Below are positions 1-12,400 of a stretch of DNA of 64,000 nucleotides, one piece after another. Position 1 is the first letter of the stretch, and the number at the start of each line of letters is the position of its first letter. Source of the DNA: Sinonovacula constricta (lineage: Eukaryota; Mollusca; Bivalvia; Cardiida; Solecurtidae); NCBI GenBank assembly GCA_007844125.1, contig CM017572.1, positions 19,809,934 through 19,873,933 of the forward strand. Direction: 5' to 3'. A program made the position numbers and the translations under genes. The notes under the pieces are model-generated. The model saw only the letters and a list, made by a program, of their open reading frames with translations. It ran no database searches and was not told the origin of the DNA.

Positions 1-632
1 ACAAATATATTATACAAAACTTGCATTATGGTATTCTTAGGTCCCGCAGTAAATTTATGTAAATTATACATCTCTCTTATATGGCCAAATCATGGAGCTG
101 AATGACACAGTCATAATGACAAACCTATTAGAGTGATAGAACGTCTCAATATTATTATATCTACACTTATATCCCGCACTAAGTCCCATTGTATATGATA
201 CAGTATTCGTGTAAGACAAGGATGATAAATATACTAAACTATGAACCATTGTCAATAAGTTGTAAGTCACGAATGTTTATGCCTATGCATACTAATAAAA
301 AGTAAAAATAGAACAGGGTGAAATTTGTTCCGTGTATCATTGTGCTCTAGAACAATTGCCGTTTCTAATGTGCATCGCTAAAATCAATCATATGCGTCCA
401 TTGGCGGATGTCTTCTACTAGAATATCACGACTATACGTCCCAACGGACGCATTTTGTTAAGTTTTCAGCACACATCACATGGACTTATATATGGTGAGA
501 TATTACAATAAGACAGGCTCTGGCATAGATGGACATACGAAATCATAAAATCAACATTTACACGATGTTAGATATTACAGAACGATATTACAGAAAGTAT
601 TAAAGGATTTTCATACCCGCTCGTTGGTTTAA

Positions 633-1098
633 AGGTGGTATTCGATAGTTTGCCTATGTTTAATACATGTCACAACATCTTACACTAGGTCTAGGAAATT
701 TGTGCGTAATTGCTGCGCAAACTTATACTTAATGTTAAGAAAAGGCTTTTTTTATCCTCAATCGTTCGACACTGCGAAATATATCGATTTAATTTTCCAT
801 TATTTTCAAATCTGTAAATATGCAAGAAAGGTATTTCAGCTAAAAATAGATACCGACGTATAATTATCTGATTATCCAGATGATGGTATAATATAATAAG
901 AAATTGTCACGTGGTTTTCTCAGTTTAAAGACAGCTTAATATGCAGCGTGGCGCGTTTAGGCAATACATTTTTGTAATGACCACTTGGGTGTTCCGCTTT
1001 AATTTTCGCCTGTATGTAGGGCTCCAATAATTAGATTTTCGTGGGATAACAATTATGTATTGATAAACAATACTGAACCAAACTTCCGGATACCACCT
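633..1098. mobile_element. TTAA-flanked MITE, copy A
   Basis: A 466-bp element bounded by inverted ends reading AGGTGGTATTCGATAGTTTG on the left and, in reverse complement, AGGTGGTATCCGGAAGTTTG on the right. TTAA lies outside both ends (629-632 and 1099-1102), the target duplication of the piggyBac superfamily. There is no coding capacity. Two relatives occur at 23.7 and 56.1 kb. Confidence 0.75.
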
Positions 1099-4000
1099 TT
1101 AACGGCGGTAGACTATGATTAATGAAGAAACTATATATGATAATATAATAAAAATGACGACAGCTGAAGGATGCAAAGTGGAACATCGTGTTATGACAAG
1201 TTTAACCAAGAAGAAGACGTTATGTTGTTGTTCTTTAGAACTATAAGGCCATGTTTTATTTCGAATAACTGTTTAAGCAAATACATATCGGTTTACAAAG
1301 CTTTTACAATATACTGACATGCTTTACTATTCTAAATTATGGTCACAAATATTAAACATGCAGGCAAAAAAATGAACATCCATATACATGTATCAGAAAT
1401 CTAGCAATTTCCTGTAGCGCTAGCACGAACTGTTAGAAATCCTAGTTACAATTCTTAAATAAGACCTCTCAATATGTCAAAGCATCAATCGGGAACTAAT
1501 TTCTCCAAGAGAATGTGTAGGACTTTCTCTGGTGTAGATTAATATCACTATGCGTCATATTAAGGCCGGGGCGGCAATCAAACAGTTGCCCCTTTATAAC
1601 GAATGTTGCGCGGAAAGCAGGGATTAATAAATTGTGTTTCTTAACAAGTCTGGTCTACTTATTCACATGCCTTATTATTAGGGATGTCAACGGATATCCG
1701 GATATCCGGATATCCGTTCGAATAATCGGATATCCGAATCGACTTTGGTATCCGGATATTTGCTTAAAAAATGTAAAATTTTAATAAATTATTATTATAT
1801 CAGATTTAAACGACAGATGTAAGAATCCTCAAGAAAACAGCGGAAATGTGTTGTATTGCAAAATACACTAGCCTCATATATTCCAAGTATAATTAACAGA
1901 CTGATAGGCGAGGGAGAAACTGAGGCAAAACATGTCATTGATGGTAATGGAGTTACTGCAGTGAATTTGAAGCATCAATCTGAAACCACTTTATAAACAA
2001 TAATGCAGGTTGGTGAGCATATTAATGATTAACAGAAGGTGTTTGCTCTACGTGTACATAATCTATGGATCTAGTTTTGTCGTGGCGCTGGTCATAAAGC
2101 ATGCAGATGAACACAGACATTATTCCAGTTCCAAGATTTATACGTCCATCCACATTCACCAATGAAAGTATCAAGTAACGTAGAGACATTTGCAAAAAAT
2201 TATATGTAATATAGCTTGTGAGCTTGGAGAGTTTCAACTTGAAGCTTCCCAGAGTTCGTGTTTTTTTTCTGCAGCGACCTTGTATCTAAGTTGTAAGATT
2301 AAACATTAAAACTGGAATGGTAATAACTTGAGAAACTACTTCTAAAAGAAAAAGCACTTTCATGTTCCACTCTACAGAAAAAATATAAACGTAATGCGCT
2401 GAAACTTTTTAATTCTCAATGAGCAATGGTGACCTTTAAACACTTGAAAGCTCTGAATCGGGCAAAAGGTCTACATTCAGTCCGATTGAAGTTTCTAATT
2501 ACACAAAAGGGAATATTTCATGCACCACGCTTTAGACTATAGAGGGTTCTAAGTGCAAAAATGGAAGCTACTAATGCACATCACAAAGGACAATAGTAAC
2601 ATGCTGTCCGATTGGGATTATGAAAGCTTCTAATTGCACAAAACAAAGGACAAATGTTGCATTCAGTCCGATTGAAAATATGTATTTACAATATTACACT
2701 TTATTTGTCGCTTGAATTTATAAATTGGGCTTGATTAAAGTAATAGAAATAATAAATACAAACGTTGAGAACAAAGAAGGCATCCGGGCAACTAAAGCTA
2801 TGTGACCTTTGTAGATGCTACAATAGGAAAAAGAATATAAAATCTATAAATTCACGTTTGCAAATTAAACGCTAAATGGGTTCACTCAGTGGAATTTATA
2901 AAGTTGCACCATTTTATGTCTTATCAATATCCCCTTAATCCCGATAAAAAACGCTCCGAGTGGTTCAATGATTGGCACGATATATAGGCATTTCGGTTCT
3001 TCATCAAAGGCATTGGTGCCGGTATGGGCAAATGTTAAGATTGTACTTATGTCAGCCAAAGAAAACAAATCTTATCAACGTAAGCGATACGTCTTTATTA
3101 ATGAATCAAAATTATGGAAAACTATTCTACTAGAGTTTTTGAATTGTAACGTATTTTGTCATAAATCAACAGTTCTGGACATACAACGTGCTTTCGAAAA
3201 AGGTATTGTTCGTAAAATTTCGAAACAACAGTCTACTTTTGATTAAAATATTGGACCTAGGTCCAGACCATCAGACGCGCAGAAAGTACAGCTATGTTTG
3301 GCAAAAGCATAAACATCTTTTATTTTCGGCATTCTGGGACGTAAAGAAATAACGTATCCCAAGACGCATGCTAATTACATGCTACGATTCCTTTTGACAT
3401 TGTAATTCTTTGATAAACATGTATGTCTCCATTTGAGCAATGACACTACAGGAGGTGGTGCAGCTGGTTTAACTAGAAATTTCGAAACATTGTACGCATG
3501 CAAAGCTAAAATACAAAAACATACCTTGGTAAAGGCATCGTCAATTAAAATGCTGTAATTCGATTAAAACTCTTTTTTCGGATCTTCTAGATAATGTATT
3601 TTACTAAAGGGAACCGTTGCTTTGAAGAAGATGATGATAAGATTATACACGGTATATGAGGTGTTAAATACTTTCTTGTCAGTAAATGGACTCCCTTCAA
3701 TATGGGTAAACTATCATTTATGGTTATATGTTGGGTTTATTGGAAGAATATGCAGGTGTTTGTCGTTTGTTTAACCAGTGTCTTTGTTATATGAAGGCGG
3801 TGTCCATAGCAAGGTTTGAACACAGGTGACTTAACAGTCACACTGTCGTAATCAGATATAACTTTAGTGCACATTAAAGTCCAGATAGTTATGTGTATGC
3901 TGTGCTGAATATAAACTATACATACGACGCTGGCCATGTGCATTCCTTTTGCCATACAAAGTCATCCGCAAAACCAGAACCTATGGTTTTAGTGCGTTGT

Positions 4001-4428
4001 ATGTATATCTCGCTAAATACAAACGTTTGCGTGTTGAAAATGTAATCTGGCAAGATGAAGCAAAATGGTTTGACTTGGGCGGATCTATAACGCATACTTC
4101 ATACGGCATCATACGTTATTAATATCGATCATTTTACAAAGACGAATAAATAATGGACAAATAAACGCAGAGAGTGCTTCAACCAAAATGATATAGTGTT
4201 TATGAATTCCCCTTTGGCATGCAGTTTTCATCGAGCATCATATTTATTAGCCTGTTGCTAAATGATGTTCCTTTCCATTCAATTAGTATTTTAAGTACAG
4301 ACATATATTATAGTTGGCTCTATAAAGCTATTTGAATGTGCGGCCTTTACTGCAAATGTGATTTTACATGGTGAATGTGGTCATATTGTTTTCACTCTAA
4401 ATACTGTTAATATTAGTATTTTTCAAGA

Positions 4429-4429
<1 letters not shown>

Positions 4430-4465
<36 letters not shown>

Positions 4466-4504
4466 GTAGTAGTAGTAGTTGTAGTAGTAGTATCAGTAAT
4501 TGTT

Positions 4505-4559
<55 letters not shown>

Positions 4560-4617
4560 CAGTAGTAGTAGTAGTAGTAGTTGTAGTAGTAGTAGTAGTA
4601 ATAGTAGTAGTAGTAGC

Positions 4618-4649
<32 letters not shown>

Positions 4650-4656
4650 AAGTGGC

Positions 4657-4689
<33 letters not shown>

Positions 4690-4719
4690 TGTTGTTGTTG
4701 TAGTAGAAGTAGTAGCAGC

Positions 4720-4781
<62 letters not shown>

Positions 4782-4782
4782 C

Positions 4783-4853
<71 letters not shown>

Positions 4854-4875
4854 ATCATCATCATCATCATCATTA
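4430..4875. repeat. Compound trinucleotide microsatellite (ATT)n-(GTA)n-(ATC)n
   Basis: About 35 bp of ATT repeats, about 385 bp of GTA repeats with scattered GCA, GTT and GAA variants, and about 20 bp of ATC repeats. It is open in several frames only because the period is three; the poly-Val and poly-Tyr translations are not genes. Confidence 0.95.
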
Positions 4876-6429
4876 TGATAATAACAGTTATACTATAGGC
4901 TAAAATAATAAGTCTAGACAATGTTTATAAGTCCTAAATTAAGTTTCTTTGTTTATGCCAATCAGGTCCATTTCCTTTTTAATCAGATAAATTCGTTTAA
5001 AGCTTACAACATCTATGGCAAACTAAAAGGCCTGGAATGTGAAAGATAAACATCGAATGTAATAATAAACCAGGCGATATTGTTTGGATTGTTCAGACAT
5101 GTTTGTTATATAAACATGGTTGTCTGGTACGTCAGACTCGGTTTGGGATTTTTTTTTAAAAGAAGACAAAATGTGTATGGAATCAAGAGATTAAGTAAGG
5201 TCCATAGTAACTCTTTTTTTAATTTGTAAAACATCATAGATAGCCTATACAAATAATATGTCTCAACAATAAGTAATACCTTGTATAGGCTATGTTTATC
5301 ATAGGCCTATGTGTCAGGCAGCGAGTTCCATTGCAAGCTGTCTATTGAATAAATAACAATAAACACGTATGCTCAACTGTAACACAAGCATATAACAGAT
5401 GTTATGGGTATTTATGTACCCTCTGACCTTTGTAATAATGAAATGATTTTTTTTTAGTAACAGGCAGATTTTCCGCTATGTTCGGCTGCTTCCGGTCTAT
5501 GTGTTCTTTGAAAAACGGTAATTAGCGATCAGATCAGATCAGTTAAGAACGTGAAAGTATCGAAACATTTACTGCACAGTGTGTGTTTGATAAGTATATG
5601 TGGTGGTGGTAAATACGGAGATATTATATCCAAGTAACACAGGCTAATTGTTACAGTGTCGTCCTATTTACTATCATATATGTAGTTCTGCTACATTTAT
5701 TAGTAGTCTAGCTAATTCTTACGATGTCATCTTATCTTTGCTATCATATATAGTTCTACAGCATTTATTAGAAACCCAAGTTAATTCTTTACGTCTGCTG
5801 TATTACGTATTGTCAATGTACTGAAAGTACATGTAGTAGTATGAGATTACAGGCCTCAAATATTACAGGCAAATTGCGTTAGAATGGAAGACAAAGAAAT
5901 CCGAACTAACCAAATACTTAGGCTTTAGTAACATGTTTATCCAGCCATGTTCTTTTATACAAGTTTTTATTTACTACCAAGTATATATACTAGAACATTC
6001 AAATTGGCATTATTTTGAAATATGAAGTTTAACAGAAATACTTAAATCATTTTTCTTCAGAACGAACCAGAGTTAGATTTCAATGAATTCTTACTGTAAA
6101 ATAAAAAAAAATAGACTTGAACACGTGTACAATCAATTATAAAAGTACGACAAAGTATGACATCAACTAATGCGACTTGTCATTTGGAATTTAAATGTAA
6201 GCCTTGTTCATTTCAATGTCGATTCAAAAATATGTATATAAATAATACGCCTGCAAGTAATACGCTGAATTTAGTTGTTCTGTTTGTAATAATACAGATG
6301 ACGACATCGATGAAGATGTCAAAGGTAAAGATTAGCAAGCTACTGCTGTTGCTGCTAAATATGATAGTGATCTTGATGATGATATTGATAATCAGGGTTA
6401 TGATGATAATATCATCAAGGTAATAAGGG

Positions 6430-6740
6430 CTGTGATAATTGTGGTGATAATGAGGTTGGTGGTGATGATGATGGTGATAATGGTGGTGATGGTGATGGTG
6501 GTATGATGGTGGTGATCATGGTGGTGATGATGGTGGTGGTGATTATGGTGGTGATAATGGTAATGATGGTGATGATGGTGGTGGTGATGGTGAAGATAAT
6601 TGTGGTGATAATGGTGGTGATGATGGTGGTGGTGATTAAAGTGGTGATAATGGTGATGATGATAGTGGTGGTGATTATAGTGGTGAAAATGGTGGTGATA
6701 ATTAGGATGATGACGACGATGATGATGATACATCATCATG
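6430..6740. repeat. GGTGAT-type simple repeat
   Basis: Imperfect hexamer-like repeats of GGTGAT and GGTGGTGAT with ATGGTGATGATGG variants, grading into GATGAT at the right end. Low-complexity; the histidine-rich minus-strand reading is an artefact. Confidence 0.9.
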
Positions 6741-6992
6741 ATTGTTTCTATGACGATGATGAAGACGACGATCATGATCAGTTTGAAATGTATACAAACA
6801 CACGACTTAATGTTCAGAATTAAATATAACAGTTCCATCGATGTGTTGTCGCAAGAGCTTTATATTCTAGATGACATGAATGAACAATCTATGATACTAT
6901 GAAACGTGTACTTACAAATGTGCTTTAAACCTAGCTTATACAGAACCCGTCTGCATGTGTAAATAATAAGCTTGATTCGGCCCGGCTGCGGC

Positions 6993-7000
6993 TATAAAAG
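6993..7000 (+). promoter_or_regulatory. TATA-box-like sequence
   Basis: TATAAAAG within a locally GC-richer stretch (CGGCTATAAAAGGCATGC). It resembles a plus-strand core promoter, but no supported plus-strand gene follows within 2 kb. Weak evidence only. Confidence 0.2.
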
Positions 7001-7200
7001 GCATGCTTATAAACAGGCGAGCGATTGTTCAAGGATCTAATACTAGCCGAAAATAGCACAGCATCGCTAAATGTTAATTTATCTTGCAAGCAAGAGTTCG
7101 TTTGTCAATATTCAGCTTTTGAGTTTTTGCGATTGTGTGAAAATACTCGATACAAGCAGGAGTAGAAGCAGAATATTTAACAAATGCATACTTTGCTTAC

Positions 7201-7249
7201 CGTTTTCACCGTCAGATACGGGAGTAAATTCCATTTTCTTTGCAGCCAT
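7201..7249 (-). CDS. Possible first coding exon of an unidentified minus-strand gene
   Basis: The minus strand has CTAAATGGCT (good start context: A at -3, G at +4), then MAAKKMEFTPVSDGEN and one extra base before a GTAAGC donor. This looks like a typical short first coding exon, in a patch less AT-rich than its surroundings. No downstream exon was recognised between 1 and 7200, so the gene is unproven; chance is possible. Confidence 0.35.
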
Positions 7250-7675
7250 TTAGCTCACAAAATTTCCCTCAAAACAACAGCTCTCGGTAAAAGCAATCGC
7301 TGTGACCTAAAGCCGACCGATAGTAAAGGCCTGTCTATTTTTAGCTCATTCAGCATCAGGCAGCAAGTTCTCGGAACTCCTCGGTCATCTTCTGGACTTA
7401 CACGGAAAGTATCGGAAATAACCATGGATGGTAAATAATATTGCCGCAAGGAGTTATTTTACCACTAGAGTAATTATAGAATACCGAAATGCATTAACAG
7501 CTTAAGATATAGTTTTGGTTTAAATGATGAAACATTTTGAAATAACAGTAATACAGCAGTAATGTTGACGTGATGTCTAATATAGTAGTTCTTACAAACT
7601 AAGAATATTTTAAACATTTGTAATCGAAGAATTCTTTGTATGGCAGAATATTTGCAGAAGTAGTGACTGGTTTGA

Positions 7676-8335
7676 TGTATTAGTGTAAGTATCAGTAAAA
7701 GTATCAATAATAGTATCAGTAGTAGTATCAGTAATAGTAACAGTCGTAGTATCAGAGTAGTAGTATCAGTAAGGGTGCCAATGGTAGTAGTAGTTGTATC
7801 AGTAGTAGTTATATCAGTAGTAGCATGAGTGTGGTATAAGAAGTTATATCAGTGGTATCATCAGTATTAATATAAGTGTAGTATCAGTAGTGATGTCAGC
7901 AGTGGCATCAGTAGTGGTATCAGGATTGTATCAGTAATAGCATCAGTAGTAGTATCAGCAGTATCATCAGTAGTAATATCAGAGTAGTATCAGTAGTAAT
8001 GTCAGCAGTAGCATCAGTAGTGGTATCAGTAATATCATCAGTAGTATCATCAGTAGTAATATCAGCAGTAGTGGTATATGGATAGTATCAGTAATAGCAC
8101 CAGTAATATCATCAGTAGTAATAGCAGAGTAGTATCAGTAGTAATATCAGCAGTAGTAGTATCAGGATAGTATCAAGTGTAGTATCACTAGTATCAGGAT
8201 AGTGTCAATAGTAGCATCAGGATAGTATCAGTAGTAATATCCACAGTAGCATTACTAGTAGTATCAGAGTAGTATAGTAAGTAGTACCAGTAGTAGTACC
8301 AGTAGTAGTATCAGTAGTGGAATCAGTAGTTGCTA
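7676..8335. repeat. AGTAGTATC minisatellite
   Basis: Irregular repeats of AGTAGTATCAGTAGT with AATATCAGC and GATAGTATC variants for about 660 bp. Degenerate, with no coding meaning. Confidence 0.85.
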
Positions 8336-8762
8336 AGTAGAAGCAGTACTAGTTGCTGTTAAGTAGAAGTAGCAGCAGTAGTAGTGGTTGCTAAGTAGAA
8401 GTAGCAGCAGTACTAGTTGTTAAGTAGAATTAGAAGCAGTAGTAGTAGTTGTTAAGTAGAAGTAGCAGCAGTAGTTGTTAAGTAGAAGTAGTAGCAGTAG
8501 TAGTAGTTGCTAATTAGAAGTAGCAGCAGTACTAGTTGTTAAGTAGAAGTAGCACAGTAGTAGTGGTTGCTAAGTAGAAGTAGCAGCAGTACTAGTTGCT
8601 AAGTAGAAGTAGCACAGTAGTAGTGGTTGCTAAGTAGAAGTAGCAGCAGTACTAGTTGTTAAGTAGAAGTAGCAGCAGTAGTAGTAGTTGCTAATTAGAA
8701 GTAGCAGTAGTTGTTAAGTAGAAGTAGCAGCAGTAGTAGTAGTTGTTAAGTAGAAGTAGTAA
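8336..8762. repeat. TAAGTAGAAGTAGCAGCAGTA minisatellite
   Basis: Tandem units of roughly 30-55 bp built on GTTGCTAAGTAGAAGTAGC and GTTGTTAAGTAGAAGTAGC. It borders the VPS52 3' flank and probably arose from the neighbouring AGTAGTATC repeat. Confidence 0.85.
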
Positions 8763-8816
8763 AGCAGTTATAACTGTACAAGACGACTGGTAGAAGCAGC
8801 ATAAATATAACACATA

Positions 8817-8838
8817 TTTATTTTTGTTAGTGTTTATT
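8817..8838 (-). terminator. VPS52: Candidate poly(A) signals of VPS52
   Basis: Two AATAAA hexamers on the minus strand (8817-8822 and 8833-8838) lie about 600 bp past the VPS52 stop. Position and strand fit, but AATAAA is common by chance in this AT-rich DNA. Confidence 0.35.
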
Positions 8839-9441
8839 GCACAATTATAATAAGCAATAATTCATATAAAATATTCAATTTTTTAATACATGCATAATTC
8901 AATTCTCCTCTGTACATGCTAAACGCTGTCTATCTGACATTTTTTTCATTACAGACTAAGTTAGGGCTGTATCTGCTAGTTTTCTAAGAACATCTAAAAT
9001 CTAATGCAGAAACAGAATCTACAGAAATGCTAAAATATGAAAACTTGGAATGCTTCCTTAGCACATGTTTACAAATATTTTACATAAATAAATACAATAT
9101 ATTTCCATAGAGGCTTCCATCACTGGTGCAGCATGCCATGACCAAAGACCAGTAGCTGATTTAGGCAGCACACCTAGTGTGTGACAACATGTTCCCTGAC
9201 CATGCATAAAACATGATTATAGTGAAACAAATCAAGTCCCTCCTAGGGCAGCACCTAATTTCTATTACACTGAGGTATTTGCTATGCTATTAAAAATGGC
9301 CAATGGTGTACCCCATATCAAAAGAAAGATCTTCTCAAAGAATGTTCTGGCCCAGACAAGGACTTGAATCCACTAGATGAAGGTCTGAGGAGCTTCAAGC
9401 CACTGACTCTTATCACTGTGCTTCAGGTGTCCCGCCAGTGT

Positions 9442-12400
9442 TCAAAAAGTTGGTTTGTACTTTTTTACTTCAACCATCACATGATGTATGTTTATGAGCT
9501 CATTTCGGATCTGCAGATTTCTAAATGGTCCCTGATTCAACACCTTTTGGAACCGGTGGTAGTACTGAATGAGCTGCGTCAAGGCTCCCTGAAATGTAGG
9601 TCAAAGGTCAAAAAGAGGCCAATAATTCTACATGCCAAAGGAAAAGTGTAGCTTAAGAGTAATTGGTGAAAACAAGGCCATAGGTGGGAAAATAAGACAA
9701 AAAAGACACACAGCTCACTGGTCAACAAGCGGGTATGGGCCCAATGAAGTTTTGCGGTCAGATGAATGCAAAAAATTAAAATTAAGTTTTAGTTTTTGTT
9801 AGTAGTAAAAGTAAAAGAAAATAATTCAAACTTAGATTCAGAAAACAAAGCTGGCTTAAGCATATTGTTTCATTCCCCATAGAAAGACTTTGTAAATGTA
9901 ATGTTTTTAAAGGTTCTTCTATATCCAAGTAAAAGCTTATTATAATTTTTGTGTGCAACAGTTAAATTACACCTATCAGAAGATGTTCTAAATAATAAAT
10001 AAATAAAACGCATGAGGATCATTATAATTTTAAACATATAAAATAATAATATAGGTATTTAATGACTTAAAAATATATAAAGTTTAACAAGGAGACCTGT
10101 TGTTTAAGGCTAGTGATCATTACCTGTAGTATTTGTGTCCCATTTTTGAAGTTTGTGAAAGCTCTCATCACATCTTGATTGATTACCTCAAGGGCTCTCT
10201 TCCAGTCTGCATTGAACCCTCGAACCAGCTGCTGAACACGTTCTGTCAAACAAAAATATGTAAAACTACAGAAACTGATCCATGTTTTTAAACATCCAGA
10301 AAGAGATTGGTGATTGACAGATTGGTGATTGACAGATTGGTGATTGACATATTGTTGATTGACAGATTGGTGATTGACAGATAAGTGATTGAGAAATTGG
10401 TGATTGACAGATTGGTGATTGACAGATTGGTGATTGACAGATTGGTGATTGACAGATTGGTGATAGACAGATTGGTGATTGACAGATAAGTGATTGACAA
10501 ATTGGTGATTGACAGATTGTGATTGACAGATTGGTGATTGACAAATAAGTGATTGACAGATTGGTGATTGACAGATTGGTGATTGACAGATTGGTGATTG
10601 ACAGATTGGTGATTGACAGATTGTGATTGGCAGATTGGTGATTGACAAATAAGTGATTGACATATTGGTGATAGACAGATTGGTGATTGACAGATTGGTG
10701 ATTGACAGATTGATGATTGACAGATCGTGATTGACATATTGGTGATTGACAAATAAGTGATTGACATATTGGTGATAGACAGATTGGTGATTGACAGATT
10801 GGTGATTAAGAGATTGGTGATTGACAGATAAGTTATTGACAGATTGGTGATTGACAGATTGGTGATTGACAAATAAGTGATTGACAGATTGGTGATTGAC
10901 AGACTGGTAGTTGACAGATTGGTGATTGACAGATAAGTGATTGACAGATTGGTGATTGACAGACTGGTGGTTGACAGATTGGTGATTGACAGATTGGTGA
11001 TTGACAGATTGGTGATGACAGATTGGTGATTGACAGATTGGTGTTTGACAGATTGGTGATTGACAGACTGGTAGTTGACAGACTGGTGGTTGACAGATTG
11101 GTGGTTGACAGATTGCTGATTGACAGATTGGTGATTGTCAGATTGGTGATTGACAAATTGGTGATTGACATATTGGTGATTGACATATTGGTGATTGACA
11201 GATTGGTGATTGACAGATCAGTGATTGACAGATCAGTGATTGACAGATTGGTGATTGACAGATTGGTGACATCAAGTGAAGCATCACATGATCCTTAAAT
11301 TGTTTGTTTTAAATTAACATCACATTACCATTCACTCTGGTAATCATTTAACTGATAAAAGCTGACATCTGACAATAAGTTAAGACAAAACATCGAAAAG
11401 AGTGAACGACAGAGAGAATGACTGTGTGGCACAGTGCATGCAATGAAATTCAATGATATTAAAGATTTTTTAGATCACATACTACCCACTAGATATCCAT
11501 GTATTGATGCATTATCTAAATTCTATTAGGATACATTTTTGTTATTTACTTTACCAATGAGTAGTTATTTTTTGAGTTTTTACTGACAGGTTTTGATAAT
11601 AACAGCATTACAGTTTTTTTCTATTTTTGCTTGCCAAAATAATATTTGTTGTTAGACCAATTATTCAAATTCAATCTTTTGTGTGTATAGGTCTTTGAAT
11701 TGCTAGATTGCAATTTCATACTTTCTTCTGGTTTCAGTGCCTCAGGCGTCCCTCTCTCGATAAGTGCTTCACAATCCTTCACAAACATGACCATCCCACC
11801 AAAATGTGGTGTCAGGATTTCCTCGATAAACTCATGAGTACGTGCCGTCAGAAGCTCCTTGAAAGTCTCAGATTCCTTTGAGTCTTCAGTTGTACGCTCC
11901 TGAAAGAAAAAGAAATATACTGGGCTTTTCAATATTTTTGTCCAAGAAATATAGGATCTGATATGAGTGTTCATTCAATACTGAAAATATTAAACGAGTT
12001 GGATGAAATGATATGAAATGAGGCTCTGCCGAGTTTCGTATCATTTTAGACGAGTTTAATATTTTCAGTATCTAATAAACACGAATATTAGATTCTATTT
12101 ATCACATAACCAAAACATCAGTTGTTTTTGTTTACAACGCATAATCTTTTTATAGTATGAACAGTCGGCCTTGACATGTGTAATTCAGTTTGGAAGAATC
12201 TGCACAAAAGATAGTTCCAGTCTTTACTCGACCATTTTCCACACAAAGGGAACAGATTCGTTTATAACATCACTAAAATGGTATCTTTTTATTAATGAAA
12301 ATGAAATTGTCCAACAAAATGCATAAAATGGTGACAACAAAGTGATCAGGAAATGGCATATACACCACACATACTTAAGGACGTCACACTACGACACTGA

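Larger units (their letters stand above)
1..6992. other. Region without a supported gene
   Basis: Apart from the MITE at 633-1098 and the simple repeats at 4.4 and 6.4 kb, I see only short open frames with no recognisable domain, splice context or codon bias. The largest non-repeat one (2968-3246, plus, 92 codons) has no family resemblance. Confidence 0.6.

Noticed and set aside
2968..3246. 92-codon plus-strand open frame
   Set aside because: No recognisable domain, no splice or promoter context, and an overlapping opposite-strand frame of similar quality.
4358..4921. Long open frames rich in Val (plus) and Tyr (minus)
   Set aside because: They are translations of the (GTA)n microsatellite; period three keeps the frame open. 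No coding evidence.
6398..6838. Histidine-rich minus-strand open frame
   Set aside because: Translation of the GGTGAT simple repeat.
7071..7438. Plus-strand coding frames downstream of the TATA-like box
   Set aside because: Two overlapping short frames with no domain; the minus-strand exon candidate in the same place has a better start and donor.
10304..11270. CRISPR-like array
   Set aside because: The repeats are contiguous 15-mers with no unique spacers, in a eukaryotic intron.
10067..11298. CQSPI and NLSIT repeat proteins on the minus strand, VIDRL on the plus
   Set aside because: Artefacts of the 15-bp minisatellite in VPS52 intron 17; all three phases are open in places.
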